Shown: positions 24,495-33,264, counted from the stretch's first letter. The stretch: DNA of 64,000 nucleotides from VMCP01 sp965659745 (GCA_965659745.1 CBFHXF010000006.1:1-64000); one strand, 5' to 3'. Notes: a model not told the origin generated them from the letters alone. Translations and numbers: made by a program.

Positions 24495-25262
24495 ATGTTA
24501 AAGTCTATCCCTATTGCCAACGGCATAACCCTAGCCAATTTGGCTTGTGGCTTATTGGCTATTCCCTTGGCATTGAACCCAGATACCTCGCATTACGCCT
24601 TTTACTTGGTTTTATTGGCGGCGGTATTGGATTTCTTTGACGGCTTTGTAGCGCGTTTATTAGGACAAGAAGGTCCATTAGGGCAGCAATTAGACAGTTT
24701 GGCAGATTTGGTTTCTTTTGGAGTAGTGCCAGGGCTTATCTGGAAATCATGGATGGAAACCAAAGGGTACTGTCCGCCGACTGGATTTTGCATCAACTCA
24801 TACATATGGTTGTTAATTCCATTGGCGTCGGCATATCGTTTGGCCCGCTTTAACGTTGAATCGGGTGGTTCTACCTATTTTACTGGCATTCCTACCCCTT
24901 TAACGGGTATAACTTTGGCTTCCTTTTCTGTCATTGGAATGAGCTTAGGCGTTAATGAGGCATTTTTGGGCATGGACGTACTGCCGTTCGTTGATTTCCC
25001 CCAAGGCTTATTTGATCACGTATATTTATGGTTGTATATGCCTTTGCTAGCGAGTTTTTTTATGGTTTCAGATTACCCAATGTTATCGTTGAAATTCAAT
25101 AAAACAGACGGGGTTGATTCATGGCGATGGATATTTATTGGAGGGTCTGTTCTATTGGTCCCTACTTTAGGATATGCGGCTTTTTTTGGAATATACATTT
25201 GGTTTATAGCGGCTTCCTTCATTGCCTTTCGGGGGAAGTCAAACACACCTGAAGAACTATGA
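24495..25262 (+). CDS. pssA: CDP-diacylglycerol--serine O-phosphatidyltransferase
   Basis: PssA makes phosphatidylserine, the precursor of phosphatidylethanolamine, in the inner membrane. The CDP-alcohol phosphotransferase signature DG-x2-AR-x8-G-x3-D-x3-D is complete, from DGFVAR to LDSLAD at about residues 48-70. Six or more hydrophobic helices cover the rest. The sequence around it (LDSLADLVSFGVVPG, AYRLARFNVE, FTGIPTPLTG) is that of bacterial type II PssA. The 255-residue length is normal. Its stop overlaps the purE start by four bases (ATGA). No phosphatidylserine decarboxylase gene is in the window. Confidence 0.93.
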   Translation: MLKSIPIANGITLANLACGLLAIPLALNPDTSHYAFYLVLLAAVLDFFDGFVARLLGQEGPLGQQLDSLADLVSFGVVPGLIWKSWMETKGYCPPTGFCINSYIWLLIPLASAYRLARFNVESGGSTYFTGIPTPLTGITLASFSVIGMSLGVNEAFLGMDVLPFVDFPQGLFDHVYLWLYMPLLASFFMVSDYPMLSLKFNKTDGVDSWRWIFIGGSVLLVPTLGYAAFFGIYIWFIAASFIAFRGKSNTPEEL

Positions 25263-25771
25263 TAAAAATTGGTATTATAATGGGGAGCGACAGCGATTTG
25301 CCCGTAATGAATGCGGCGGTTGAAGTGCTTCAAGAATTGGGTATAGCCTGTGAAACGACGGTTGTTTCTGCGCATCGAACTCCAGATAGATTGGTAACCT
25401 ATTCGAAGTCTGCTGCTTCGCGCGGGTTGAAAGTGATCATTGCAGGTGCGGGTGGCGCGGCTCATTTGCCGGGTATGGTAGCCAGCTTTACGCATTTGCC
25501 GGTAATTGGCGTTCCTGTGAAAACCAGCACGATGAGCGGTCTTGATAGTTTGTATTCGATTGTGCAAATGCCTCCCGGTGTTCCGGTCGCTACTGTAGCT
25601 ATTAATGGTGCAAAAAATGCCGGAATTTTAGCGGCACAAATTCTGGGTACTTCCGACGAGGAAGTAGCAAAGAAGGTGATCGCGTTTAAGTTGGGTATGG
25701 AAACCGAAGTGTTGAACAAAGCCAAAAAATTAGAAGATTTAGGTCCCGCAGAATACCTTACTGGCATGTAA
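25259..25771 (+). CDS. purE: N5-carboxyaminoimidazole ribonucleotide mutase
   Basis: PurE class I moves the carboxyl group of N5-CAIR to give CAIR in purine synthesis. Active-site segments are clear: GSDSDLPVM (Ser and Asp that bind substrate), SAHRTPDRL with the catalytic His, AGAGGAAHLPGMVAS and GVPVKTSTMSGLDSLYSIVQMPPGVPVATV. At 170 residues it is a stand-alone PurE. The partner PurK is not in the window. It is translationally coupled to pssA by a four-base overlap, an unusual pathway mix that may only reflect compact gene packing. Confidence 0.95.
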   Translation: MIKIGIIMGSDSDLPVMNAAVEVLQELGIACETTVVSAHRTPDRLVTYSKSAASRGLKVIIAGAGGAAHLPGMVASFTHLPVIGVPVKTSTMSGLDSLYSIVQMPPGVPVATVAINGAKNAGILAAQILGTSDEEVAKKVIAFKLGMETEVLNKAKKLEDLGPAEYLTGM

Positions 25772-25815
25772 GGCAGCCGTATTTATTAATAGTTATTAAT
25801 TAAAGATATTTATCC

Positions 25816-26400
25816 ATGATCATAGTTGAAGATGTATTGTTGTCTGAAGAGATTTTAGAGCGAAAATTCGCATGTCAATTGGATAAATGTAAGGGAGCGT
25901 GTTGTGTAGAAGGCGATGCGGGAGCCCCTTTATTGCACAGCGAATTATCGGAAATTGAGCAGCGCTTAGATGCCATTAAGTCCTTTATGACAGCGCCCGC
26001 CAAGGAATTATTGCAAAATAAGGGATTTTACACCCGCGATCCTGATGGCGAATTGGTAACAGAATGTTTAGATGATGGCGCCTGTGTTTTTGTGAGATAT
26101 ACGGATACAGGTATCACGCAATGTGCTATTGAACAAGCCCATGCGGCCGGAGCTATTGATTACAAAAAGCCAATAAGTTGTCATTTATATCCAATTAGGG
26201 CCAAAAAATACGGCGCTTATGTGGCGATGAACTATCACGATTGGGAAATTTGTGGCGATGCGTGTAGAGCGGGTTCCGAAATGAATATACCGGTTTATGA
26301 ATTTTTGAAAGAAGCCTTGACGCGAAAAATGGGGGAGAAGTGGTACACGGCTTTGGAAGAAGTTGCGGCTGCTTGGGAGAAAGAAAAAGGGAAAAAGTAA
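25816..26400 (+). CDS. DUF3109 family cysteine-rich protein
   Basis: The 194-residue product belongs by appearance to DUF3109, a Bacteroidota family related to the YkgJ CxxCC-type proteins that may bind zinc or an iron-sulfur cluster. Cysteines visible are FACQLDKCKGACCVEGDAG near the start, then single cysteines in TECLDDGACVF, ISCHLYPIRAKKYG and EICGDACRAG. No enzymatic role is established. It sits 44 bases after purE on the same strand and is probably the end of the pssA-purE operon; it converges on ubiA. Confidence 0.8.
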   Translation: MIIVEDVLLSEEILERKFACQLDKCKGACCVEGDAGAPLLHSELSEIEQRLDAIKSFMTAPAKELLQNKGFYTRDPDGELVTECLDDGACVFVRYTDTGITQCAIEQAHAAGAIDYKKPISCHLYPIRAKKYGAYVAMNYHDWEICGDACRAGSEMNIPVYEFLKEALTRKMGEKWYTALEEVAAAWEKEKGKK

Positions 26401-26478
26401 TTGGTACCGAAAGCGCCGATTATTGAATTGAATTTCTACTAGGTAGAACTTGGAATTCAGTATATAGTTTTTTGCGAA

Positions 26479-27336
26479 TTAGCAGAACAAACTGGTTAGC
26501 AAACCTAAAAACATCAGTTGCTTCAAATGGGTTGAAACCTGGTGGTATTGCTCGGGATTTTGAGCGTCTTTTAATCTTTTAAGGATGAGAAGGGTAAGAG
26601 GAACGGCGATGCTTGCGGCGGTAATTAAAAATAAAATTTGCTGGCTGTGGTAGTAAATGAGTCCCAAGAGAATTAAACTAAGGAGCAACATAATAGCCGA
26701 TAGCATTTTGGTGTATTTAGCGCCCATAGACAGGGCAAATGTGCTATATCCCTGAGTTTTATCGCCCTCTGCATCTTCTAAATCTTTGACTAATTCACGC
26801 GCAAAGGTTATGAAAAAAGCAATGCTGGCGTATTCTGCAAAATAGGCTTTTGATACCTCGTATACCCCTCTAGACGCGATATATACGACCATTCCGGCGA
26901 GCAGTGATACCAACAGGTTTCCCATGAGGTATTCTCCTTTGAAATCACTGGAGTAGAAATAGAGCAAAACCGCAATAGATATGCATAAAATTCCCATTCC
27001 TAGCCCAGTTGCAAATCCAAAAATGAGTCCAATTACAGACAGAATTATATAGTATTTGTATAAAGAGGGCGTCGCAATTTGGGTATGGGCGATTTGTTTT
27101 TTAGGTTTATTAATGGCATCGGTTTCTTTATCGAATATGTCGTTAATTACATAACCTCCGGCCGCTATAAATACACATGCCAAGGTGGCGGTTAGCGCTT
27201 CGGGAAACCGAATATTAGTTAAGTCAAAAGTAGAAAATCCTGAATGTATACGCGAGGCCGATAGGTAAAATAGGAGCTGGGTAATTATGGTAAGTCCTAA
27301 ATTTACAGGTCGGGTGATGCGCCAAAACAGGTTCAT
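26479..27336 (-). CDS. UbiA-family prenyltransferase
   Basis: A 285-residue membrane protein with about eight helices. The two Asp-rich prenyl-diphosphate/Mg sites are visible, GYVINDIFDKETDAINKPKK (about residues 62-81) and ARELVKDLEDAEGDKTQGYSTF (about residues 182-203). The family moves a polyprenyl chain onto an aromatic or glycerol-phosphate acceptor. The ND-x-x-DKETDAINKP form resembles the geranylgeranylglycerol-phosphate synthase-like (DGGGP) group found in Bacteroidota, but the acceptor cannot be settled here. It lies 4 bases after def in the ruvX-def-ubiA operon. Confidence 0.82.
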   Translation of the reverse strand: MNLFWRITRPVNLGLTIITQLLFYLSASRIHSGFSTFDLTNIRFPEALTATLACVFIAAGGYVINDIFDKETDAINKPKKQIAHTQIATPSLYKYYIILSVIGLIFGFATGLGMGILCISIAVLLYFYSSDFKGEYLMGNLLVSLLAGMVVYIASRGVYEVSKAYFAEYASIAFFITFARELVKDLEDAEGDKTQGYSTFALSMGAKYTKMLSAIMLLLSLILLGLIYYHSQQILFLITAASIAVPLTLLILKRLKDAQNPEQYHQVSTHLKQLMFLGLLTSLFC

Positions 27337-27340
27337 GATT

Positions 27341-27736
27341 TTACTTTTTTGCGAACTTCATTTTATAATCTACGTTTACGCGCCCTTGAGAAATTCCGTC
27401 CATACGGCGTTTTAGCATATTCCTTTTAAGGGGGCCAATTCGATCGGTAAATAAGATGCCTTCGATGTGGTCGTATTCGTGTTGTATGATACGTGCGGCC
27501 ATTCCGTCGAAGGTTTTTACGTGTTCTACCCAATTTTGATCGAAATAACGGATGGTGAGTTCGCCTTTGCGCTTAACGTGGGCCCTAACATCGGGAATGC
27601 TCAAACACCCTTCTTCAAATTCCCATTCTTTTCCAAATTCTTCTTCAATAACGGGGTTGATAAAGACTTCTTTAAATCCGCTGGGATTTATATTTTCAAT
27701 TTCAGAGCCATCTACGATAAACAATCGGATGGAAAG
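27341..27736 (-). CDS. def: Peptide deformylase, C-terminal part (N-terminus in assembly gap)
   Basis: The visible 131 residues begin LSIRLFIVDGSE and contain two of the three deformylase motifs: EGCLSIPDVRAHV with the metal-binding Cys, and IIQHEYDHIEGILFTDRI with the HExxH pair. The first motif (GxGLAAxQ) and the start codon must lie in or beyond the N run. Deformylase removes the formyl group from nascent proteins and is essential. A continuous frame links this to the RuvX sequence on the other side of the gap, but that is a coincidence of the 99-base N run, not a real fusion. About 55-65 residues are missing by family length. Confidence 0.9.
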   Translation of the reverse strand, partial: LSIRLFIVDGSEIENINPSGFKEVFINPVIEEEFGKEWEFEEGCLSIPDVRAHVKRKGELTIRYFDQNWVEHVKTFDGMAARIIQHEYDHIEGILFTDRIGPLKRNMLKRRMDGISQGRVNVDYKMKFAKK

Positions 27737-27835
27737 NNNNNNNNNNNNNNNNNNNNNNNNNNNNNNNNNNNNNNNNNNNNNNNNNNNNNNNNNNNNNNNN
27801 NNNNNNNNNNNNNNNNNNNNNNNNNNNNNNNNNNN
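27737..27835. other. Assembly gap, 99 N
   Basis: A run of exactly 99 N replaces the end of ruvX and the start of def. By usual family lengths about 300 bases are missing, so the N count is likely a fixed placeholder or underestimate. Confidence 0.97.
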
Positions 27836-28096
27836 TGGAATTTCCGGAAAATTGGTTTGCAGCCAGTTGATAAAGCCTCTCACGCGCTCGGTGCTATGGG
27901 TGTCTTCACCGGATAATCTTTTGGGCATACCTACTACAATGGCACTAAGTGTTTCAGACTGTAAGTAGGTTTTGATCCAACTTTCAAATTCCGTGGAACG
28001 GAGGGTAGGTAAGGGTTGTGCGAAGATATTTAGCGGGTCGGTTTGGGCGAGACCGAAGCGTTTTTCGCCGTAATCGATTGCTAATATACGTGCCAT
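27836..28096 (-). CDS. ruvX: RuvX/YqgF Holliday-junction-resolvase-like nuclease, N-terminal part
   Basis: The 87 visible codons read MARILAIDYGEKRFGLAQTD with the first acidic residue of the RNase H fold, then AIVVGMPKRLSGEDTHSTERV, both typical of the YqgF/RuvX family, which acts in 16S rRNA 5' maturation in E. coli and is also viewed as a resolvase homologue. The C-terminal DERFTT-type motif and roughly 45-50 residues are lost in the gap. ATG 28096 is preferred over 28114 because a TATCTTTG box ends 4 bases before it. It leads the ruvX-def-ubiA operon. Confidence 0.85.
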
Positions 28097-28100
28097 TCTG

Positions 28101-28108
28101 CAAAGATA
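28101..28108 (-). promoter_or_regulatory. Bacteroidota -7 box (TATCTTTG) ahead of ruvX
   Basis: TATCTTTG on the minus strand matches TAnnTTTG and ends 4 bases before the chosen ATG; it overlaps the longer alternative reading start at 28114, arguing against that start. Confidence 0.4.
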
Positions 28109-28150
28109 CATCATGGAGTGCGAGGTCTATTTAAAAACCTAATTTTTTAA

Positions 28151-28192
28151 TTGTCAGTTGTCAGTTGTTAATTGTCAATTGTCAATTGTGAA
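28151..28192. repeat. Heptamer tandem repeat, six units of TTGTCAA/TTGTCAG
   Basis: Six 7-base units run without gaps: TTGTCAG twice, TTGTTAA, TTGTCAA twice and TTGTGAA. It lies in the 250-base non-coding space between ruvX and the groEL terminator, outside any gene. Such short AT-rich direct repeats are prone to slippage and are known in Bacteroidota intergenic DNA. Confidence 0.8.
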
Positions 28193-28317
28193 TTTGACCT
28201 TGCCTGAAATTGGTTGTCACTATTTCATCGACTTTCAGCTTTATTAATTCAAGTGTGAGATTTTATTTTTTTACATGTTCGGAGTTTGGGGGTATGATTG
28301 GGAAGTTGTATAACCAT

Positions 28318-28351
28318 AAAAAAAGAGGCGACTTGAAAAGCCGCCTCTTTT
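28318..28351 (-). terminator. Rho-independent terminator of the groESL operon
   Basis: AAAAGAGGCG (28321-28330) pairs exactly with CGCCTCTTTT (28342-28351) over an 11-base loop, followed on the minus strand by further T. It lies 20 bases beyond the groL stop. Confidence 0.85.
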
Positions 28352-28370
28352 GAGATGCGTTGGAGGATGA

Positions 28371-30014
28371 TTACATCATGCCGCCCATGCCACCCATGCC
28401 GTCCATTCCACCACCGTGTGAATGTGCAGGTTCTGGTTCTTTGATTTCGCTAAGTACGCACTCCGTAGTTAAGATCATACCGCCAATAGAGGCTGCATTC
28501 TCAAGAGCTACACGAGAAACTTTCTTAGGGTCAATAACACCGGCAGAAATTAAGTTTTCATAAACTTCAGTTCTGGCATTGTATCCGAAATCGTCTTTAG
28601 ATTCTAATACTTTTTGAACTACGATACTTCCTTCGCCACCGGCATTGGCAACGATTTGACGTAAAGGTTCTTCTAGTGCACGACGTACAATAGCAATACC
28701 TGTGGTTTCGTCATCATTCACTCCTGTTAGGCCATCTAAGGCGCTGATAGAACGAATGAAGCTAACGCCACCACCAGGTACGATACCCTCTTCTACCGCA
28801 GCGCGGGTAGCGTGAAGAGCATCGTCTACGCGGTCTTTCTTTTCTTTCATTTCTACTTCAGTAGCGGCTCCAATGTAAAGAACGGCAACACCACCGGCTA
28901 ACTTAGCCAAACGCTCTTGCAATTTTTCACGGTCGTAGTCTGAAGTGGTATTCTCGATTTGTACTTTAATTTGATTTACACGGGCGTCGATGTGTTCTTT
29001 TTGACCCGCACCATTGATAATAGTGGTATTGTCTTTATCGATAGTGATTTTTTCAGCAGTACCTAGATCGTCTAATGTGGCATCGTCTAGTTTACGACCT
29101 TGCTCTTCAGAAATTACGGTACCCCCTGTAAGGATCGCAATGTCTTGCAACATTTCTTTTCTGCGATCTCCAAATCCAGGAGCTTTAACAGCGGCAATTT
29201 TGAGTGAGCCACGGATGCGGTTTACAACTAAAGTAGCCAAGGCTTCGCCTTCGATATCTTCGGCAATAATCAACAAAGGTTTTCCGGTTTGAACTACCTT
29301 TTCCAATACAGGAATTAAATCCTTCATGGTGCTGATTTTCTTATCGTAGATCAAAATGAATGCGTTTTCTAATTCCGCTTCCATTTTGTCGGTATTGGTT
29401 ACAAAATATGAACTCAAATAACCGCGATCGAACTGCATACCTTCAACTACATCAACGGTGGTTTCTGTACCTTTTGCTTCTTCAACGGTAATTACACCGT
29501 CTTTACCCACGCGGTGCATGGCTTCGGCAATAAGTTTACCGATATTTTCATCGCTGTTAGCAGAAATAGTAGCTACTTGTTCGATTTTGCTGTTGTCATC
29601 ACCAACGGGGTGTGCCATATCGTTCAATTTTGCTACAACGGCTTTAACCGCTTTTTCAATACCGCGCTTCAAATCCATTGGGTTGGCACCCGCGGCTACG
29701 TTTTTCAAGCCTGCGGTTACGATAGCTTGAGCTAAAACGGTAGCGGTAGTGGTACCATCACCAGCGATATCAGCTGTTTTGCTGGCAACTTCCTTCAACA
29801 TTTGAGCTCCCATATTTTCAACGGGATCTTGTAATTCGATTTCTTTAGCTACGGTAACTCCGTCTTTGGTAACGTGAGGAGCACCAAATTTCTTATCGAT
29901 AACTACGTTACGTCCTTTAGGACCTAAGGTTACTTTTACGGCGTTTGCTAATGCATCAACACCGCGTTTCAAACCGTCGCGAGCGGTTAAATTAAAATCT
30001 ATTTTCTTTGCCAT
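28371..30014 (-). CDS. groL: Chaperonin GroEL
   Basis: The 547-residue protein is a full-length 60 kDa chaperonin that folds proteins in a double ring with GroES. The sequence carries the expected ATP-binding TLGPKGRNVVID and DGTTTATVLAQAI, the AAVEEGIVPGGGVSFIRS signature and a C-terminal GGMxGMGG tail (MDGMGGMGGMM). It lies 19 bases after groS with no terminator between. No CIRCE element was found upstream of groS, so regulation is not shown by sequence. Confidence 0.98.
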   Translation of the reverse strand: MAKKIDFNLTARDGLKRGVDALANAVKVTLGPKGRNVVIDKKFGAPHVTKDGVTVAKEIELQDPVENMGAQMLKEVASKTADIAGDGTTTATVLAQAIVTAGLKNVAAGANPMDLKRGIEKAVKAVVAKLNDMAHPVGDDNSKIEQVATISANSDENIGKLIAEAMHRVGKDGVITVEEAKGTETTVDVVEGMQFDRGYLSSYFVTNTDKMEAELENAFILIYDKKISTMKDLIPVLEKVVQTGKPLLIIAEDIEGEALATLVVNRIRGSLKIAAVKAPGFGDRRKEMLQDIAILTGGTVISEEQGRKLDDATLDDLGTAEKITIDKDNTTIINGAGQKEHIDARVNQIKVQIENTTSDYDREKLQERLAKLAGGVAVLYIGAATEVEMKEKKDRVDDALHATRAAVEEGIVPGGGVSFIRSISALDGLTGVNDDETTGIAIVRRALEEPLRQIVANAGGEGSIVVQKVLESKDDFGYNARTEVYENLISAGVIDPKKVSRVALENAASIGGMILTTECVLSEIKEPEPAHSHGGGMDGMGGMGGMM

Positions 30015-30033
30015 AACTTCTTTGAACTAAAAA

Positions 30034-30309
30034 TTAAACGATTGCTAAAATATCAGATTCTTTCATGATAAGGTAATCCTTACCTTCAACGCTAATTTCT
30101 GTACCGGCATACTTGCCATAAAGAACAGTGTCGCCAACGGTAACGGTCATAGGCTCATCGGCTTTACCTGCACCCACGGCGATTACTTTTCCGCGTTGTG
30201 GTTTTTCTTTTGCAGTATCAGGGATAATGATGCCTGATGCAGTGGTTTGCTCTGCGGCAACCGGTTCTATCAGAACGCGATCGGCCAAAGGTTTGATGTT
30301 AACTGACAT
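30034..30309 (-). CDS. groS: Co-chaperonin GroES
   Basis: The 91-residue lid of the GroEL chamber. The start IKPLADRVLIEP, the mobile loop region TASGIIIPDTAKEKPQRGKVIAVG, and YGKYAGTEISVEGKDYLIMKESDILAIV are standard. It is the first gene of the groESL operon. The upstream 120 bases include a TGGCAC on the minus strand, but without a proper -12 partner. Confidence 0.97.
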   Translation of the reverse strand: MSVNIKPLADRVLIEPVAAEQTTASGIIIPDTAKEKPQRGKVIAVGAGKADEPMTVTVGDTVLYGKYAGTEISVEGKDYLIMKESDILAIV

Positions 30310-30432
30310 ATTGAATTTTAGTTTTTATAAGGTTTTGTGTTTTGTTTATTACGAATTTCGTGCCACTCGCACTTTAATGCAAATTTTTCCGTTTTTGATA
30401 GGATTAGGTGACAAAAATTCGCTCTAACAATG

Positions 30433-31695
30433 TCACTTTGTCAGAGCAGCCAAACAAAATGGCCAAACGCCTTCCATTTTTGGCGTATTGCTTTCAAAAA
30501 AGGCTTGTGCTTGGCTCTGATGAAATCTAATGAGTTGCGAATTTCCGCTGTGAAATAAAAGGAATGTCAATATTCTAGAAAGCTCTTTTGGGGTAGAGGC
30601 GTGCAAGGCAGCTTTGGCGTTGACCGCTTCTTGGGCTTCGGGAAATTTCTCGTGGTTGCTGCCAAATAATACAGGTACTCCTGAAGAAAGGGGTTCAATG
30701 ATATTATGAAGGGCATTTTTGAATCCGCCCCCAATAATGGCTATTGTTGCATGGCGGTAAATGTATTTCAATTTGCCTATTCCATCTACCAATACGATGG
30801 CATTGGTTTGGGGGTGCTGCAGCCAATGGGAAAGGCGCTGTGATTGTCCATGCAGCCTAGATTCAATGTGCAGTAAGTTTTTTTCACTCACATCATGAGG
30901 CGCCAACACAAATCGATAATCACCGGTATTAAGCGGTGCCACTTGTAACAGTACTTCGAGTTCTTCTTGCCAAGAACTTCCCCATACAATATTGAGTTTC
31001 TCTTCCCATATTTTGATTTCGGAATCGGAAAATACGGACGGAGAATTCTTAAGTTCTGCAGTTTGTAAAAAACGGATATCGCCGGTTAATAGGCAGGGTG
31101 TTGTGGGCAATAAGGACGTTAAAATTTGTTGTGTGGTAATATTCTGACAACCGAAAACCAATGCTCTCTTTAGGGCATTGCGCCAAGGTTGCGCCCAGGA
31201 TTTTGTCAAAAAATGATTATGGCGCAAGAGTACATTCCAATATAAAAACGGGATGTTCTTATGATTCAAAACTCGGATATGGGAAAGCCAAAATTCGTAT
31301 TTTGCAAAAATCACAAGATCAGGTTGCAACAAGGAAACAAAACGGTTCGCTAAAAGGGGTGTATCGTGTTGTAAATAGTGCGATTGCCAAGATGAGGGCA
31401 TTTCGGCATGTTCATAGCCGGATGGAGAGAAAAAGCTTACGTGAATTTCAGAATGTAGTTCAGTTTGTAATTTTAATAGTAAGGGCAAAAGCATCTGGAA
31501 CTCGCCTAATGAGGCGGCATGCGCCCAAACTCGTTTTTTATTTTTTGGGGGAAGTTGTTTAAGGCGTTCTAAAGATTGTTTACGCCCTCGAAGCATTTTT
31601 GCTAGTTTAGATTCCCCCGAGAGAAATAATGCCAGTAGGGCTAAGGCCGCTTGGCTCAAATACATGAGCAATTGATATGCAAGCCTTACCCACAT
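30433..31695 (-). CDS. waaA: 3-deoxy-D-manno-octulosonic acid (Kdo) transferase
   Basis: WaaA attaches Kdo to lipid A precursors at the inner membrane. The protein has an N-terminal membrane helix, then a GT-B fold with WAHAASLGEFQMLLPLL (the conserved HxAS-xGE segment with the catalytic Glu), FFSPSGYEHA, FAKYEFWLSHIR and, near the end, IGGGFKNALHNIIEPLSSGVPVLFGSNHEKFPEA, a hallmark of the family. The 420-residue length is usual. Its start overlaps the stop of the outer-membrane protein gene by one base (TAATG), so the two are translationally coupled. Confidence 0.93.
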   Translation of the reverse strand: MWVRLAYQLLMYLSQAALALLALFLSGESKLAKMLRGRKQSLERLKQLPPKNKKRVWAHAASLGEFQMLLPLLLKLQTELHSEIHVSFFSPSGYEHAEMPSSWQSHYLQHDTPLLANRFVSLLQPDLVIFAKYEFWLSHIRVLNHKNIPFLYWNVLLRHNHFLTKSWAQPWRNALKRALVFGCQNITTQQILTSLLPTTPCLLTGDIRFLQTAELKNSPSVFSDSEIKIWEEKLNIVWGSSWQEELEVLLQVAPLNTGDYRFVLAPHDVSEKNLLHIESRLHGQSQRLSHWLQHPQTNAIVLVDGIGKLKYIYRHATIAIIGGGFKNALHNIIEPLSSGVPVLFGSNHEKFPEAQEAVNAKAALHASTPKELSRILTFLLFHSGNSQLIRFHQSQAQAFFESNTPKMEGVWPFCLAALTK

Positions 31696-32471
31696 TATTC
31701 CATGTAATAATCTACTTCACTTACGCGATCGCGGAAATTGATTGGCACCATAATGCTGAAAACGCCGCCAATATAGGTGTCGATAATGTTTCCGGTATTT
31801 GGGGTTTGGGTGGCAAAATCGTAGGGATGTATGCGGGTGCCGCGACCTTGGCCGGCTTCTAAACCGAGGGTAAAAGAAATGGCTTCGTTGTTGATATATT
31901 GTAGTTTAAGTTGTTCAAATATTTGGGCACCTTGGGTATGTCGGTTATAGCCGCCTTGGAAATTACCATCTATTTGTGGCAATTGATCAAGATCAAAAGT
32001 AAATTTTGTGTAGTGATTGTAGTATCCAATTCCACCGCCTGTTTGGAGCAATAAACGATGGTTCCTATTTTTATGTAGGATCCAATTTTTCATGGCAAAT
32101 ACGCGGGTTGAAAATCCACGTTGGTAAGTTCTGATAACGGCAGGAAAGCCGTTCATGTCAATTAAGGTTCCGGAATCGGAAGTAAGGGGACCGTAAATGC
32201 CGCTAGTGTTGACATTAGATCCTAAGAAAAAGGAGTAATCGGCGCCGACAGACCAATTGCTGCGGTGTGAATATTCAATGCCTAGGGGTACGGATAGGTG
32301 GGTGGGGTAGCGTTGGGCCCAATTGCCTCCAGTGGCATAATAGCCTATACCCGCATGCAAGAAGAACCAGCGTTTTTCTTTTGGGTTTATAGGTCCTTCC
32401 GATAGTTGCGCTTTAAGGGGAATGCTTAAAAGTAAAAGGAAGAGGCCAATATTGCGTTTTACACACTGCAT
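31695..32471 (-). CDS. Predicted outer-membrane beta-barrel protein
   Basis: A signal peptide (hydrophobic from about residue 8 to 20, cleavage after QCV-type Ala/Gln region near LKAQ) is followed by strands rich in Gly, Tyr and Asn, with PLGIEYSHRSNWSVGADYSFFLG and LQTGGGIGYYNHYTKFTFDLD. The shape fits an eight-strand barrel of the Bacteroidota outer-membrane protein type. I do not recognise a specific family. It is cotranscribed with and immediately before waaA, so a link to LPS or the outer membrane is plausible but unproven. Confidence 0.6.
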   Translation of the reverse strand: MQCVKRNIGLFLLLLSIPLKAQLSEGPINPKEKRWFFLHAGIGYYATGGNWAQRYPTHLSVPLGIEYSHRSNWSVGADYSFFLGSNVNTSGIYGPLTSDSGTLIDMNGFPAVIRTYQRGFSTRVFAMKNWILHKNRNHRLLLQTGGGIGYYNHYTKFTFDLDQLPQIDGNFQGGYNRHTQGAQIFEQLKLQYINNEAISFTLGLEAGQGRGTRIHPYDFATQTPNTGNIIDTYIGGVFSIMVPINFRDRVSEVDYYME

Positions 32472-32484
32472 GGACCAAAGTTAA

Positions 32485-33264
32485 TTAATTTGCCGTAATC
32501 AGGCAGTTTTTTATTGCATCTAAGAAGGCTTGCGGTTGCTCCGCGTGCACCCAATGTCCGGCGTTGGGAATAGTGACAAGTTCGGATTGAGGAAATATTT
32601 TTTGGATGTCTTGGAAATCGGCCTCTTGAATATACGCACTGTTCGCCCCTGCGATGAAAGTGGCAGGAAGTTTGTGAATTTGTGAAAACTCTAAAGCCCC
32701 GATAATTTCGAGGTAATAATTTTCGATGGCTTCGATATTGATTTTTAATTGGTAGCCGCCTTCGGGCCTGCTTTCAATGTTTTTGAGAAGGAACTGACGA
32801 ATGCCTATATCGCTGGCGTATTCAGAGAATGCCAAGTCGGCATCTTTTCTGTTGGCGATGCGATCGAATGGGATTTCTTTGAATGCTTGTATGAACTGCG
32901 TGTGGCTGGGTTTGTAGGTTTTTGGGGCAATATCTACGACAACGAGGTGATGAACGTAATTTGGGTGGGTATCGACAAATTTCATGGCGGTTTTTCCTCC
33001 CATGGAATGTCCGATAAGGCAGATTTGTGGGTGTTGAAAATAATCGATTAGATTCTTTAGGTCTTCCACCATTGCATTAAAGCTGGCATCAGGGTGGTGG
33101 AACGATTTGCCGTGATTTCGGGCGTCGTAGGTGATTACAAAGAAATGTTCAGATAGATTTTGGGCAATGTTATGCCAATTGTCGAGCATCCCAAAAACGC
33201 CGTGGGCAATATAAAGGGGAGGCAAATGTGCCTCCCCATAGGTTTTGTAATTGACTAAATTCAT
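32485..33264 (-). CDS. Alpha/beta hydrolase
   Basis: The alpha/beta-hydrolase fold is evident: YIAHGVFGMLDNWHNIAQNLSEHF oxyanion region, YDARNHGKSFH, the nucleophile elbow LIGHSMGGKTAMKF with its serine, an Asp before IPF, and a final NAGHWVHAEQP with the catalytic His. It resembles YbfF-type esterases (259 residues), but the substrate cannot be read. Its start overlaps the ald stop by one base (TAATG), so it is coupled to alanine dehydrogenase. Confidence 0.85.
   Translation of the reverse strand: MNLVNYKTYGEAHLPPLYIAHGVFGMLDNWHNIAQNLSEHFFVITYDARNHGKSFHHPDASFNAMVEDLKNLIDYFQHPQICLIGHSMGGKTAMKFVDTHPNYVHHLVVVDIAPKTYKPSHTQFIQAFKEIPFDRIANRKDADLAFSEYASDIGIRQFLLKNIESRPEGGYQLKINIEAIENYYLEIIGALEFSQIHKLPATFIAGANSAYIQEADFQDIQKIFPQSELVTIPNAGHWVHAEQPQAFLDAIKNCLITAN

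Noticed and set aside
27341..28114. A continuous 257-codon protein covering RuvX and deformylase
   Set aside because: The continuity depends on a 99-base N run; the two ends match halves of two different well-known families.
30310..30432. TGGCAC on the minus strand upstream of groES as a sigma54 promoter
   Set aside because: TGGCAC is followed after five bases by TCGT rather than TTGC, so the -12 half is missing. The two better sites before the secreted paralogues have a TTGA half.
30310..30432. CIRCE element upstream of groES
   Set aside because: The interval holds CACTCGCAC, but not the TTAGCACTC-N9-GAGTGCTAA inverted repeat.
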